Positions 1-9,140 are shown, counted from the first letter of the stretch. The stretch: DNA of 64,000 nt from Duganella rivi (GCF_009857435.1 NZ_WWCK01000004.1:124001-188000); one strand, 5' to 3'. Notes: generated by a model from the letters alone, not told the origin. Translations and numbers: made by a program.

Positions 1-800
1 TCGCGGCCACGCGCGAGGCGGTCGGCCATCACCAGCGCCAGTTGGTAGGAGCCGCCCTGGAAGCGCGGCTGGCCGAACCGCACCACGGTACGCCAGCGGT
101 TCAGGCCTTTGCCGTCGAAGTGACGGGCGGCGGCCAGTGTTTGGCGGATGTCTTGTTGGGCTGCCAGGTCGAGGCTTGGGGCGGCGATGCTGTCTTCTTC
201 GCTGGCAGCCGGGGCATCCAGCGGAAACACGCTGACTTCCAGCCAGCCTAGCGTGTCATTGACGCCACCGCTGTGCAGCGGGAACCAGGTGCGGACGGTG
301 GAGACGGCGGACGACAGGTCGGCATGGCCGCTCAAGGCGCCGAGGTGCGTGATATGCAGCGGCTCCGCAGCGGGCGGCGCGGCGGCCAGCGGTGCCGCGG
401 CGGCCCGGCCAGCGGTGAGCACGGCGCCAGTGACGCGGCCGAGGTGCCATGCGTCGGAACTACCTTGCGCGGTGGTGGGTGCGGCGGGATGCAGGCCGCG
501 CACCATGCGGTCGGCCAGTACGGCGGCCAGCTCCCACTCGCGGTCCGACGCGGCCGGCGTGATGTCCATGCTGAGCACCACCTGGTCGCGGCTGTCGAGG
601 CGTACCTCGGTGTGGCGCGCGAGGCGAACCACCTGCTGCATATGCTCTGCGATCGCAGGCGCGTTCGGCACGCTGCATTTAACGTCGGCGCGGTTGGCGC
701 GTGGGCGGCGGCTGGCGGTGATGGTCAAGATGCGGCCATCGGCCAGCACGCAGCGGCACTCGGCGTTGGTCGGAACAGTGCTGGCGGAGACGGTGGTCAT
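1..800 (-). CDS. Unrecognised protein, 3' end outside window (partial)
   Basis: An open frame with no stop runs from an ATG at 800 to the left edge, giving at least 266 residues that begin MTTVSASTVPTNAECRC. The ATG overlaps the stop of the preceding gene (ATGA, 797-800), which fixes the start and indicates translational coupling. No signal peptide or membrane segment is visible. The middle is Ala/Pro-rich (about residues 125-150) and may link two folded parts. The visible end reads YQLALVMADRLARGR, and no family motif is recognised. It is the last visible member of a minus-strand operon with the transpeptidase gene at 7097. The opposite-strand frames here are Arg/Ala/Ser-rich shadows. Confidence 0.75.
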   Translation of the reverse strand, partial: MTTVSASTVPTNAECRCVLADGRILTITASRRPRANRADVKCSVPNAPAIAEHMQQVVRLARHTEVRLDSRDQVVLSMDITPAASDREWELAAVLADRMVRGLHPAAPTTAQGSSDAWHLGRVTGAVLTAGRAAAAPLAAAPPAAEPLHITHLGALSGHADLSSAVSTVRTWFPLHSGGVNDTLGWLEVSVFPLDAPAASEEDSIAAPSLDLAAQQDIRQTLAAARHFDGKGLNRWRTVVRFGQPRFQGGSYQLALVMADRLARGR

Positions 801-1879
801 AGCGTAGGCTCCGTGCGCGGAATGTGCGGAGTGTGCGGAATACGGCGCAGCGACAGGCCGGTTTCAAGGTTGGCGCAGATGCGGTCTGCTTCGTCCAGCA
901 GTTGCGGCCATTGCTGCGGATCGGCAAGTTGAAGGCGGGCTAGCAGGGCCCAGCTTTCGTCCAGCGCGGATTGCGCGATCAGCGTTTGCGCACCGCGGCG
1001 GACTTGGTCGGCGGCAGCCAACGGCTGATCCGGCGCGGCCCACGCCAAGGCGGGCATGGTGTTGACGTTAAGCGCAGCCATGCCGAGACGAAGCAGCAAG
1101 GCTTGATGCTGCTGGAAGATCGCGATCCCCTCGGGCAGCACCAGCAAGCGCAACGCGCCGCTCAGCACCGGCGGCTCAATGAACAAGCGCCGCAACGCCC
1201 GCGCATCCTGCTGCGCCGCGTCCATACTGCTCGAGGATGCGGCTGGCGCGACCTCCGCGACGGCGTCAGGCTGCGGCTCGACGGCGGGCATATCCGCCGC
1301 AATGACGGAAACCGGGCGAGATTGGAGTACTGCGGCGTAGTCGACTTGTTCGCCGAGATCGACCGGCACGCAATCGTCAACCGTGACGCCGTAGCGCATG
1401 TACATCAATTGATTGAGGCCGGCGCGGAATGTGTGCCATTCTTCCAGCGTGGTGCACGGCGGCAGATCGAGCGCCCCTTGTGCCAATTCTGCTTGCAACG
1501 CCAACTCCGCTGACGCTGCAAAATCCTTCAGCGCCAGCCGCCCTGCCGTCTCGCTGTACAAATACAAATCAAAGCGCTGCTGTAATACGCGTGGATTGGC
1601 GTCCACCACGAACCGCAAGCGCAAGCCCCACTCCGGCGCGGCTGCAAACGGCGTCAAGTCCACCGTGTACGGCCCCGGATGAAAACAAAACGCCATCTCG
1701 CCCTGATCGCACGACACTCGCCCGGCGGCGGCGCGGCGCGCGTGGCCGGCAGCATTGAAGACCACCACCGTACTTTGCGCCGGCGCGATATCGCCCGCAT
1801 CGAGCCGCAGCGCGATGACGTTTTCGCCTAAGCCGCCGAAATCGGCGGCCGGCTTGCGACGACGGCTAAACAATCCCAT
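797..1879 (-). CDS. Hypothetical protein, third accessory gene of the transpeptidase operon
   Basis: A 360-residue protein beginning MGLFSRRRKPAADFGG, with a short basic N-terminus and no signal peptide. Residues 1-190 look like one compact domain rich in beta-type sequence. A low-complexity Ala/Glu/Ser linker follows (about 200-225). A hydrophobic Leu-rich C-terminal part holds LRLLVLPEGIAIFQQHQALL. The family is not recognised. The start lies 4 bases after the stop of the upstream gene, without an obvious Shine-Dalgarno sequence, so coupling is likely. The 3' end overlaps the next gene by ATGA. A scaffold or regulatory role for the operon is only a guess. Confidence 0.75.
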   Translation of the reverse strand: MGLFSRRRKPAADFGGLGENVIALRLDAGDIAPAQSTVVVFNAAGHARRAAAGRVSCDQGEMAFCFHPGPYTVDLTPFAAAPEWGLRLRFVVDANPRVLQQRFDLYLYSETAGRLALKDFAASAELALQAELAQGALDLPPCTTLEEWHTFRAGLNQLMYMRYGVTVDDCVPVDLGEQVDYAAVLQSRPVSVIAADMPAVEPQPDAVAEVAPAASSSSMDAAQQDARALRRLFIEPPVLSGALRLLVLPEGIAIFQQHQALLLRLGMAALNVNTMPALAWAAPDQPLAAADQVRRGAQTLIAQSALDESWALLARLQLADPQQWPQLLDEADRICANLETGLSLRRIPHTPHIPRTEPTL

Positions 1880-1883
1880 AAAT

Positions 1884-2483
1884 TTACGGCGCTACCGGTT
1901 CAACGGCAAAGCCGGCTCCATACAGTTGAAAGTGCGATGCCGGCGCGGTGGCAAACGGCCATGTGCGCTCGCATTCGCCGTCCGCATCCAGGCGGCCTTG
2001 CAGCACGATGGCGCCGCCGCCGTCGATCACGCGTAATTGCGGCTGCTCGCGCAATAAGCGTGCGGCGAATGGCGCTTCCGCCGACAAGCTCAGAATCACT
2101 TGCCAGCCGCCGTCTTGCGGCAAGAAGTGCAAAGTCCAGTGGCCATCGTCAGTGACCAGCGATTCCAGCGCTTCTGCCGCCGATGCGGTGGAGGCGGCGC
2201 GCAGCATGCCACTGCTGCCGGTCCATATCAGGTCGTTGGCCGCCGCCTGCGCTGACGCATGGCGTTCCAGTGATAGCTGGCGGAAGCGGCGCAGGGTCAG
2301 TGGCGATGCGGACAAGGCTTGACGTTCGTTAGGCGTTAGCGGACGTGTGCCGTCCAGCGCGGCCAACAGCGTGGCGTCGGCCAGCATCAGGCGGTCGCCC
2401 GGCGTTGGGTGCGACAGCAGCAAGCGTTCTTGCAGGCGCGCGTCCAGATCATCTTGTGCTGAGTTCAAATCATTCTCCTTCAT
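1884..2483 (-). CDS. Hypothetical protein, second accessory gene of the transpeptidase operon
   Basis: A 199-residue acidic, soluble-looking protein beginning MKENDLNSAQDDLDARLQER. The N-terminal ~80 residues look helical and charged. The C-terminal ~100 residues alternate hydrophobic and polar residues (WTLHFLPQDGGWQVILSL), suggesting a beta-rich domain. It has no signal peptide or TM segment and matches no family I recognise. The start codon overlaps the stop of the 450-residue upstream gene (ATGA at 2480-2483), so the two are translationally coupled. Confidence 0.75.
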   Translation of the reverse strand: MKENDLNSAQDDLDARLQERLLLSHPTPGDRLMLADATLLAALDGTRPLTPNERQALSASPLTLRRFRQLSLERHASAQAAANDLIWTGSSGMLRAASTASAAEALESLVTDDGHWTLHFLPQDGGWQVILSLSAEAPFAARLLREQPQLRVIDGGGAIVLQGRLDADGECERTWPFATAPASHFQLYGAGFAVEPVAP

Positions 2484-3832
2484 CGCGCGCCCGCTGCTTG
2501 CAGCCTGGCGATAGCTTCATTACGGCGCTTGCGCAGCGTCGGCATCGAAATCTGGTCGAGTGCCGCCAACTGCTGCAAGGTGGGCAGCTCGCCGGTGGCC
2601 GGGTCTAGCCATGCGTCCGGGTAGGTATCGTCGGCGGCGCCTAGCAGCTTGTGGTACACGGCGAGGCGGATCGGCAAAGATTCGTCGCGCAGCATGCGGA
2701 CAGTCCAGCTGCCGGATTCCTGCGCGGCCCGCGCCAATTCAAGATAGCGGAGGGGCAGAGAAAGCTCGCCCGCGCGGGCCTGCTCGATGGCCAGTTCCGT
2801 ATCGCTGAGTGCGAAATCGTCATCCAGCGCGACGGATGCCTCGCCCGGCTGTACGCCGGCGTGGGCGTGGCCGGTGGTGGCGGCGTCGACGTCCGTGTCA
2901 TCCGGCTCCTGCGCGGCGAGGATGCGGTCATCGTCTTGCTGCTGGCCGCTGGCTTCCGCTTGTTCGGACTCGCTCATCACGCGCCAATAGTCTTCCAGCC
3001 AGGCCGCTGCTTCACCGGCCTCGCCCTGCCAATCCTCGCTGCTGTCCATATTGGATGACAGCTCTTCGTAATCGCCAATCTCCGCCAGCAGCGCCGCGAT
3101 CTTCTCCGGGCTATTTTTCAAGCTGGCGAAACGCTTGGACTTGGTATGCAGCGGCCCCGGCGAACCACCGAACTGCTCCAGCGACTCGCTCCAGCGGATA
3201 ATCCACTCGGCCTTGCAGCCGCCGATGGACTTCATCTGCCGCACCTCGATCGGCGTACCGGCCAGCGGCCGGCCCAAGATCGCCCCGACCTGCGCGGCGT
3301 TATGCTCCCACGCTGCGAACAGGCCCGCGATCTCGCGATACGCCGTATCCAGCATGCGGTAAGTGTAGATTTTGTTGGGCGAGCAGTCGCGCCCTGTGGC
3401 GACGATGTAGTTGTCCGCATCGACCTTGTCACGCAGGGTGGCGTACATGTCATTGACCTTCTTGCGCAGCACCCCCTCGGCGCTGGCGTCGAGCCAGAAC
3501 GCGCCACTGCGAGCATATTCAACCGCCATGGCTGCAACGAACGCCGTCCAGTACGCGGTCTGCGCCTGCAATTCAAACAGCAAGCCTAGCGAAAGTTCAT
3601 AGACACTCTCGCCGTAGCTATTGCCCTCCGCCTCGCCGCGCGCGGTGCGGGCGTTGGCGCGCAGCGATGCCGCTACCGCATCGGTATAAGCGTCGAGCAG
3701 CACGGCGTGCTGCCCGGGTTCGAGCACATGGTGCATCTCAATCTGCCGGAAGGCCTGCAATGAGCATAGCCCCAGCAGCTTGCGCACTTGTTCCCAGCCG
3801 TGCTCCTGGTACCGGGTTCCTGGCAAGCGCAT
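2480..3832 (-). CDS. Hypothetical protein with a helix-turn-helix-like C-terminus
   Basis: A 450-residue protein. Residues 1-240 are a mixed, mostly helical region. An acidic low-complexity stretch (about 280-340, rich in Asp/Glu/Gln) separates it from the C-terminal ~120 residues. The last 40 residues read like a sigma-region-4 or LuxR-type HTH (LPTLQQLAALDQISMPTLRK), so DNA binding is possible but unproven. It lies 82 bases downstream of the transpeptidase gene and overlaps the following gene by 4 bases. No close family is recognised; the HTH assignment is inference from pattern. Confidence 0.75.
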   Translation of the reverse strand: MRLPGTRYQEHGWEQVRKLLGLCSLQAFRQIEMHHVLEPGQHAVLLDAYTDAVAASLRANARTARGEAEGNSYGESVYELSLGLLFELQAQTAYWTAFVAAMAVEYARSGAFWLDASAEGVLRKKVNDMYATLRDKVDADNYIVATGRDCSPNKIYTYRMLDTAYREIAGLFAAWEHNAAQVGAILGRPLAGTPIEVRQMKSIGGCKAEWIIRWSESLEQFGGSPGPLHTKSKRFASLKNSPEKIAALLAEIGDYEELSSNMDSSEDWQGEAGEAAAWLEDYWRVMSESEQAEASGQQQDDDRILAAQEPDDTDVDAATTGHAHAGVQPGEASVALDDDFALSDTELAIEQARAGELSLPLRYLELARAAQESGSWTVRMLRDESLPIRLAVYHKLLGAADDTYPDAWLDPATGELPTLQQLAALDQISMPTLRKRRNEAIARLQAAGAR

Positions 3833-3914
3833 AAAGTCCTGTGTGAGTTGGATAAATCAAAAAGCTCCTCCAGCATGCCATAAAAAGGCAGATTTCATTA
3901 TTCCGTTTACAAGG

Positions 3915-6900
3915 CTATTTCCCCTTCTGTTCATGGTTCTGCGATGCCAGCGTGGACAGGATGGCGGCGATGACCGGCGCGGCGTGCTCGCCGCCGGTGG
4001 CGTCGGAGTGGCTGACGAAGGCCGCCATCGCCAGGCGGTGTGTCTGGCCCGGCAAGCTGCCTGCTTCCAGCCAGCCGGTGAACCAGACGGTCGCGGTGTC
4101 GTCGCCGCTGGGTGCGGTGCCGGTTTTTCCGTACAAGCCGGGACGCACGCCGGCCAGCGCCGCGCCACGGAATGCGCCCGCGCCAGTGCCGACATCGACC
4201 ACGCCTTTCATGCCGGCCTTGATGCGGTCTAGGCGGATGCCGAGCGGCGGTGCAGGCTGCATCACGCTGTCTTTGCGATCCAGCGACAGCAGCATGCGCG
4301 GCGTGACGACTCTGCCCTGCCCGACCGCCGCCGAGGCCAGCGCCATTTGCAGCGGCGTGGTCTGCATGCGCAGGCCGATGGCCATTTGGCGCAGCTCGTG
4401 GCGAGTATGGATAGGATCCATGTGGGCGGGCGTGGCTTGCAATGCGTCCCATGTGCGCCAGTTGAAATCCGCCGGCAGCAGGCCGCCGTCTAGTCGCAGC
4501 GACTGTTCGAAGCCAAGGCGATGTGCGGCGGCGACGATGGGCCGGATGCCGTCTAGCGCATCGGCGTCCAGCGCTTGCAGGTCGGGCGCGCCGCCGTCTG
4601 GACGGCCGAACAGGCTGCGGTCACTCAATTCGCTCGACCAAGCGAACCAGGTATTTAGACTGTAGGTCAGCGCTTGCGCCAGTCCAAGACGGCCTTCCTG
4701 CGCGCGGCGATCCAGGCTTTGTTCGCGGTAGTTGGTGATATGCGCGAGGCGCGGATTGAGCGGATAGGCGGCGGCGTCGGTTTGGAAGCCGTAGCCTCGC
4801 TGCGCCGCCAGCTTATTGATGGCGGGGAGCGGCATGCCGCCTAGCAGTGCGTCGATCTGCGGGTCGCCTTGGGCGGCGATTTCCAGTCCTAGTGCGCTCA
4901 CTACTTTGAAGGTCGAGCCGGGGCTTTGGTGAGCGCCGCCGTCGTGCTGCAAGGCTGGCAGGCGCAATGGGCTGCGCGCGGGGCTGGTGCGGTCGAAGTC
5001 GCGCACTTCGGCCCAGTTGGTGCTGGTGACGCGGCCCGTGCCGGCGCCGGCTGCGGCGAGTATATCGCCGGTTTCAGTGTCGAGGATGATGACGCCGGCG
5101 TGACGGCCTTCAGGAATGGGCTGGCCGAAGGCGCAGCGGCCGGCTTCCCAGCGGCCGCGCTGCATGGCGACGCAATCGAGTACGCGCTGGCTGAGGGCTT
5201 GCAGTGGCAAGTCGAGTGTGAGCTTGGCGTTGACGGCGCCGTCGCTGGGCAGGCGTGCCAGCATGCCGGCGATGCTGTTGCTATGTTCGGGATTGAGGCC
5301 TAGCAGTGGTGCGAGGCCGGCTTCGATGGCGGATTCGGTGGGCGCGCCGTCGATCCACAGGTTCGTGCCGTTGCGGTCTTGCAGTTGAACTGGCGATGGG
5401 GCCGCAGCGCGGGATGTGTTGCTGTCGGTTGCGACGAGCGGCTGCCAGATCAGGCGTCCACCGGCCACGCGCAGATGGCGGTATTTCTGGTCTTCCGGCG
5501 CGTTGAAGTCCAGTGGCTGGACGTCGAGTTGCACGCTGCGCGCGCCAGCTTGCAGCGTGAGCGTGATTTGTTGGACGTCGCTGCTGTTAACGCAAGCGCG
5601 GCCGGTGCAGGCGGGAGCGAAACGCGCGTCAGCGCCGGTAACGCCGCTGCCAACGTGGCCGGCGACCAGCATTTGCAGGACTTCGCCGCCGCTGGCGGGG
5701 CCAGGCAGTGCTAGTCTGAGACGGACTACTGGACGGACGTCGCCGCTATCGCCGGCTTGCGGCCAGCGAGCGACGCGAGTCCATGCTTGCCAGCCTTGCG
5801 GCAGCGACGCGAAGAGGCGCGCTGCGGCGACGGGCATTTGGCTGGTGGTGGCGATCATTACCGGCGCGTTGCCGATGGCTGCGTTGGCGCCTGTGCTGGC
5901 GGCCCACTCTATTGCCAGGCCATCGGGGGCTTTGACGCGCCATGCCAGCAAGCGGCGTTCGCTGTTGTAGATGTCGATTTGTTGGCGGACGTAGGCGCCG
6001 TCAGCCTGGTAGTAAAGGCGCTTGAATAGTTTGTGCGTGGCGGGGCCGGGCTGGATTTGCTTCCAGTCGCGCAGTTCGGCAGCGCGTTCGCTGGCGGCAG
6101 CGGCTTGCCATTGCGGCAGATCGCGCGGAGCGATTTCGATCGCGCCGCTGCGCGCCAGGCGGATCAGGCCCTGGGCTTGGAGTTGCTCGAACAAGGACTG
6201 GTCTTCCAGTGCGCCGGCGGCAGCAGCGGGAATCTGGTAGGAGCCGGGAGCGAGATAGGTGCTGACAGCGCGGCCGCGTGCCGGGAAGGCGGTAACCAGC
6301 GCCGGCATGATGTTGGCTGTGGCGGCAGCGGGCGCCGGCCGATACATCTGCACCAGCAACTCGCCGGCTTGCGGGCACATGGCATTGGTGCGGCGTTCGA
6401 TGCGCAGCGCGGCATTCGCGCCCCACAGCAGCCATCCTTGCTGGCGCAGCGCCACTTGGCCGCTAGCGCCCTGCTCCACTTGGCCGAAGCTGGCGTCGCT
6501 CAACCAGCGGGTGTCGGCCTGCCTGCTGCGCCAGCTCAGTTGCAGCGGCTCGCTCAGCGGATCGGTGAAATCGGCGCGCGCCGTCCCCTCAATTTGAATC
6601 TCCGGCACCGCGTCATTGCTGCGATCCGCCACCAGCAGCACGTTGCGCAGAGCGATTTGCACATTGGCTTCCTGATTGCGCGCCACCCAGCGCTTGACGT
6701 CATCGAAGCGATAGCCGAGACGCAGCGGCAGCAAGCGCGGATCGGTCGGACTGCGCATTTGGCTGCACAGATCCACCCGCACCGGCGGTGCGGCTTGCAA
6801 GCCTGCCGCAATCAACAGCGCGCCATCGGGATGCAGCGTCGTACTGACGCCGGCCTGCTCAGGCACCGTGAAGGCCACACCCGGCAGCACCGCCCGATAG

Positions 6901-7097
6901 GCATTCGCCGCCCGAACGTTAGCCGCCGATTGCGGCGTGCTGGCCGTCGCCGCAGCCAGGTGACGCGCATGGCCGGCGATCAGCGCGCCGCCGCCCAGTA
7001 CCACGCACAGGCCCGCCAGCACCACCCATGCCATCCGCGTTGGGAAGCCACGGCGCACAGGCCTCGGTTGCATGTTCGAATGGATAAGTCGCGGCAT
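3915..7097 (-). CDS. Large penicillin-binding protein-type transpeptidase
   Basis: A 1060-residue membrane-anchored protein. One N-terminal TM segment lies at about residues 22-46, with the rest predicted periplasmic. The C-terminal ~400 residues carry the penicilloyl-serine transferase motifs in order: SPGSTFK (Ser728, Lys731), SLN (Ser813-Asn815) and KTG (Lys991). These define a DD-transpeptidase or serine beta-lactamase fold acting on peptidoglycan stem peptides. No glycosyltransferase motifs are visible, so it is not an ordinary class A PBP. The ~600-residue N-terminal half is unusually long and matches no PBP domain I recognise. It heads an operon of four unknown proteins. The ATG at 7097 follows GAGGGG. 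It could be a specialised septation or cell-shape transpeptidase. Confidence 0.88.
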   Translation of the reverse strand: MPRLIHSNMQPRPVRRGFPTRMAWVVLAGLCVVLGGGALIAGHARHLAAATASTPQSAANVRAANAYRAVLPGVAFTVPEQAGVSTTLHPDGALLIAAGLQAAPPVRVDLCSQMRSPTDPRLLPLRLGYRFDDVKRWVARNQEANVQIALRNVLLVADRSNDAVPEIQIEGTARADFTDPLSEPLQLSWRSRQADTRWLSDASFGQVEQGASGQVALRQQGWLLWGANAALRIERRTNAMCPQAGELLVQMYRPAPAAATANIMPALVTAFPARGRAVSTYLAPGSYQIPAAAAGALEDQSLFEQLQAQGLIRLARSGAIEIAPRDLPQWQAAAASERAAELRDWKQIQPGPATHKLFKRLYYQADGAYVRQQIDIYNSERRLLAWRVKAPDGLAIEWAASTGANAAIGNAPVMIATTSQMPVAAARLFASLPQGWQAWTRVARWPQAGDSGDVRPVVRLRLALPGPASGGEVLQMLVAGHVGSGVTGADARFAPACTGRACVNSSDVQQITLTLQAGARSVQLDVQPLDFNAPEDQKYRHLRVAGGRLIWQPLVATDSNTSRAAAPSPVQLQDRNGTNLWIDGAPTESAIEAGLAPLLGLNPEHSNSIAGMLARLPSDGAVNAKLTLDLPLQALSQRVLDCVAMQRGRWEAGRCAFGQPIPEGRHAGVIILDTETGDILAAAGAGTGRVTSTNWAEVRDFDRTSPARSPLRLPALQHDGGAHQSPGSTFKVVSALGLEIAAQGDPQIDALLGGMPLPAINKLAAQRGYGFQTDAAAYPLNPRLAHITNYREQSLDRRAQEGRLGLAQALTYSLNTWFAWSSELSDRSLFGRPDGGAPDLQALDADALDGIRPIVAAAHRLGFEQSLRLDGGLLPADFNWRTWDALQATPAHMDPIHTRHELRQMAIGLRMQTTPLQMALASAAVGQGRVVTPRMLLSLDRKDSVMQPAPPLGIRLDRIKAGMKGVVDVGTGAGAFRGAALAGVRPGLYGKTGTAPSGDDTATVWFTGWLEAGSLPGQTHRLAMAAFVSHSDATGGEHAAPVIAAILSTLASQNHEQKGK

Positions 7098-7299
7098 ATG
7101 CCCCTCGCGCTGGTGGTCGGAATCTGCTTTTGCTTAGCAGAGGGGCAAGGAAAAACTCAGGAAAAACCAGCCTCTTATCGCGCCAAAACGCATTTTGGCC
7201 CGCTAAAAATGCGGCTCGTCGCAATCCCGGTGCGGCTTGACGAGGCTTTGGATACAGTGAGCACATCGAAACTCACTTTAACCACCGAAAGGAAGCAAA
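7098..7299. promoter_or_regulatory. Divergent intergenic region with a short dyad
   Basis: This 202-base region separates the transpeptidase operon (minus) from the small secreted protein (plus) and must hold both promoters. It contains a perfect dyad GCCAAAA-N4-TTTTGGC at 7182-7199, followed by a weaker CCGC-N7-GCGG. No convincing -35/-10 pair could be assigned by eye. The dyad could be an operator or a stem-loop. Confidence 0.35.
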
Positions 7300-7524
7300 A
7301 TGAACGTCCTGAAAAACTTCGAAGCCCTGTTCGTCGTTACTGTGGCTCTGGCCTGCGGCGCAACTTACGCCCTCGATCAATCCAACGTGGCAGCGCAAGA
7401 TCCAAACATGCAAGTGGTGGTCGTCAGCGCAAAGCGCCTGACCGCTGAACAGAAGCTGCAATCGCTGCTGGAAGAACGCGCCACCACGCTGGCAGCCGAT
7501 GCCAAGAAAGCCAACGCGATCTAA
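7300..7524 (+). CDS. Small exported or membrane-anchored hypothetical protein
   Basis: A 74-residue protein with an N-terminal hydrophobic segment (ALFVVTVALACGATYA, about residues 9-24), either a signal peptide or a signal anchor. It is followed by a polar helical region (RLTAEQKLQSLLEERAT). The ATG at 7300 has a good Shine-Dalgarno, AAGGAAG, 5 bases upstream. No family is recognised. Similar short exported proteins of unknown role are common in Oxalobacteraceae (general impression, not checked). It probably forms its own transcription unit. Confidence 0.7.
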   Translation: MNVLKNFEALFVVTVALACGATYALDQSNVAAQDPNMQVVVVSAKRLTAEQKLQSLLEERATTLAADAKKANAI

Positions 7525-7640
7525 ATACAGTTTTGTGTCATATGTAAGAAACTGCATCATTCAAGGCAAGGCCTTGTACCACTTGATATAGTTCTTCCAA
7601 GCGCTGGAACCAGCGTAGTCTAGAAGACGGAGGACATATC

Positions 7641-8381
7641 ATGCTTAAGCCAATTTTCGCCACTGCCATGCTTGCGCTGAGCGCAGCAGCTTTTACCCCT
7701 AACATCGCATCCGCGCAGGTCGGCGTCAGCCTCGTGATCGGCAACGCACCGCCGGCGCCCCGTTTCGAGAGCGTACCAGCGCCGCGCCGCGGCTACATCT
7801 GGGCGCCCGGCTACTGGAATTGGGACGGTCATCGCCACGTTTGGGCCGGCGGCCATTGGGAGCGCGAACGTGTCGGCAGCTACTGGCGTCCTGCTGAATG
7901 GGTACGCGCCGATGGCGGCTGGCGTTTGACGCCTGCCGGCTGGATGGTAGTCGATAACGGTCCTTCGCGCGTTGACTACATCACGGTTGCGCCGCCTCCT
8001 CCGCGTTATGAACGGATTCCCGAGCCGCGCCCCGGCTATATCTGGGCGCCCGGCTATTGGGAATGGCGCGCTAATCGCCACGTTTGGGTAGGCGGTAATT
8101 GGATTGCTTCGCGTCCGGGCTATGTCTATGCACAGCCTCGCTGGACGGAGCGCGATGGCCGCTGGTATCGCGAAGAAGCGCGCTGGGAGCGCGGCCCTGG
8201 CGGCGACCGCGATCATGACGGCATACCGAATCGCTACGACCGCCACGACAATCGCGGCGATCATCATGGACGCGGTGATCGTGATCACGACGGTGTTCCT
8301 AACCGCTATGACCGCGACCGTGATGGCGACGGTGTGCCGAACAGGTATGATCATCACCCGGATAACCGTCGTCGCGATTAA
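7641..8381 (+). CDS. Secreted WXXGXW (YXWQ-type) repeat protein with Asp-rich C-terminal repeats
   Basis: A 246-residue protein with a signal peptide (residues 1-26, probable cleavage after ASA). Two near-identical aromatic modules, each containing GYIWAPGYW and HVW(A/V)GG(H/N)W, fall at about residues 48-75 and 127-155. This is the WXXGXW/YXWQ repeat type found in periplasmic or surface proteins of unknown role. The C-terminal ~60 residues hold three DxDxDG(I/V)PNRYD units, resembling calcium-binding thrombospondin type 3 repeats. The ATG at 7641 follows GGAGGAC. Its stop codon overlaps the next start (TAATG). Confidence 0.85.
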   Translation: MLKPIFATAMLALSAAAFTPNIASAQVGVSLVIGNAPPAPRFESVPAPRRGYIWAPGYWNWDGHRHVWAGGHWERERVGSYWRPAEWVRADGGWRLTPAGWMVVDNGPSRVDYITVAPPPPRYERIPEPRPGYIWAPGYWEWRANRHVWVGGNWIASRPGYVYAQPRWTERDGRWYREEARWERGPGGDRDHDGIPNRYDRHDNRGDHHGRGDRDHDGVPNRYDRDRDGDGVPNRYDHHPDNRRRD

Positions 8382-9049
8382 TGGAACATATTGAGTTTGA
8401 GAGTTTGGCCACGGCCGCCTTCAAGGGCGAGCGCGTGGCCGCTCGTCGTTTGGCGGCGCGCTCGCAGTTAAGCGAGGCGCAGGCTTTGCTTCAGGTGCTG
8501 ACGTTGGCCGCTGGTGTGGCTGGGTTGACGCAGTTATTGGCCGAGCGCGAGCAGTTGCGGTTGCGCGACGATGAGCGGCGCTTGGCAAGACGGGCGAATG
8601 CCGCGCATAAGCTGGCGGTGCGGAAGGCTGGCATGCAGCCGGTTGCCGCCTGGCGTGGATGGTTTGATGGTTCGGCGCATCCCAATCCGGGACAGATTGG
8701 GATTGGTGCGCTGTTGTGCGGGCCAGATGGCCAGCGGGTGGAGATTAGCCGCCGCGCGGGGCATGGAAATAGCAGCGAGGCGGAGTATCTGGCGCTGACG
8801 GCGCTGCTGGAGGCGGCCGTCAAGATGGGGGCGACGGAGCTTGCCGTCTGCGGCGATAGCCAAGTGGTGGTGAATGATGTGAATCTGGGCGCGGCGCGCG
8901 GCGCCAAGGGATTGGAGGAGCATCGGGCGCGCGTGGTGGAGTTGATGTCGGCGCTGGGCGCTGTACAACTGCGCTGGGTGCCGCGCCACCGCAACGGTGA
9001 CGCAGACCGCTTGTCGCAGCATGCTATCGGAGACCGGGCGCGCGATTGA
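8381..9049 (+). CDS. RNase H-like protein with an N-terminal extension
   Basis: A 222-residue protein. The C-terminal ~135 residues are an RNase HI-fold domain with the four acidic active-site positions visible: Asp in WFDGSAHPNPG, Glu in SSEAEYLAL, Asp in VCGDSQVVVN and Asp in HRNGDADRLS. This predicts hydrolysis of RNA in RNA-DNA hybrids, as in the ribonuclease HI/RnhA-like family. The first ~85 residues are helical, basic and unlike standard RnhA. They may bind nucleic acid or a partner. The ATG overlaps the stop of the secreted repeat protein by one base. It is probably a paralogue of the housekeeping rnhA. Confidence 0.85.
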   Translation: MEHIEFESLATAAFKGERVAARRLAARSQLSEAQALLQVLTLAAGVAGLTQLLAEREQLRLRDDERRLARRANAAHKLAVRKAGMQPVAAWRGWFDGSAHPNPGQIGIGALLCGPDGQRVEISRRAGHGNSSEAEYLALTALLEAAVKMGATELAVCGDSQVVVNDVNLGAARGAKGLEEHRARVVELMSALGAVQLRWVPRHRNGDADRLSQHAIGDRARD

Positions 9050-9073
9050 GCCGCGCTGTCACCCCAAAAGTTT

Positions 9074-9103
9074 AGGGTCTGACCCCGTACGGGGTCAGAC
9101 CCT
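9074..9103. repeat. Perfect 30-bp palindrome, bidirectional terminator-like repeat
   Basis: A perfect inverted repeat, arms AGGGTCTGACCCC and GGGGTCAGACCCT around GTAC. It lies between the convergent ends of the RNase H gene (9049) and the chemoreceptor gene (9141). A near-identical copy lies at 39209-39238, also between convergent genes. It can fold as a strong hairpin on either strand, which would suit a bidirectional terminator, or it may be a REP-like dispersed element. Confidence 0.8.
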
Positions 9104-9140
9104 CGGTCGCCGCAGTGCGGGTTATGCGGTTCCGGCAAAT

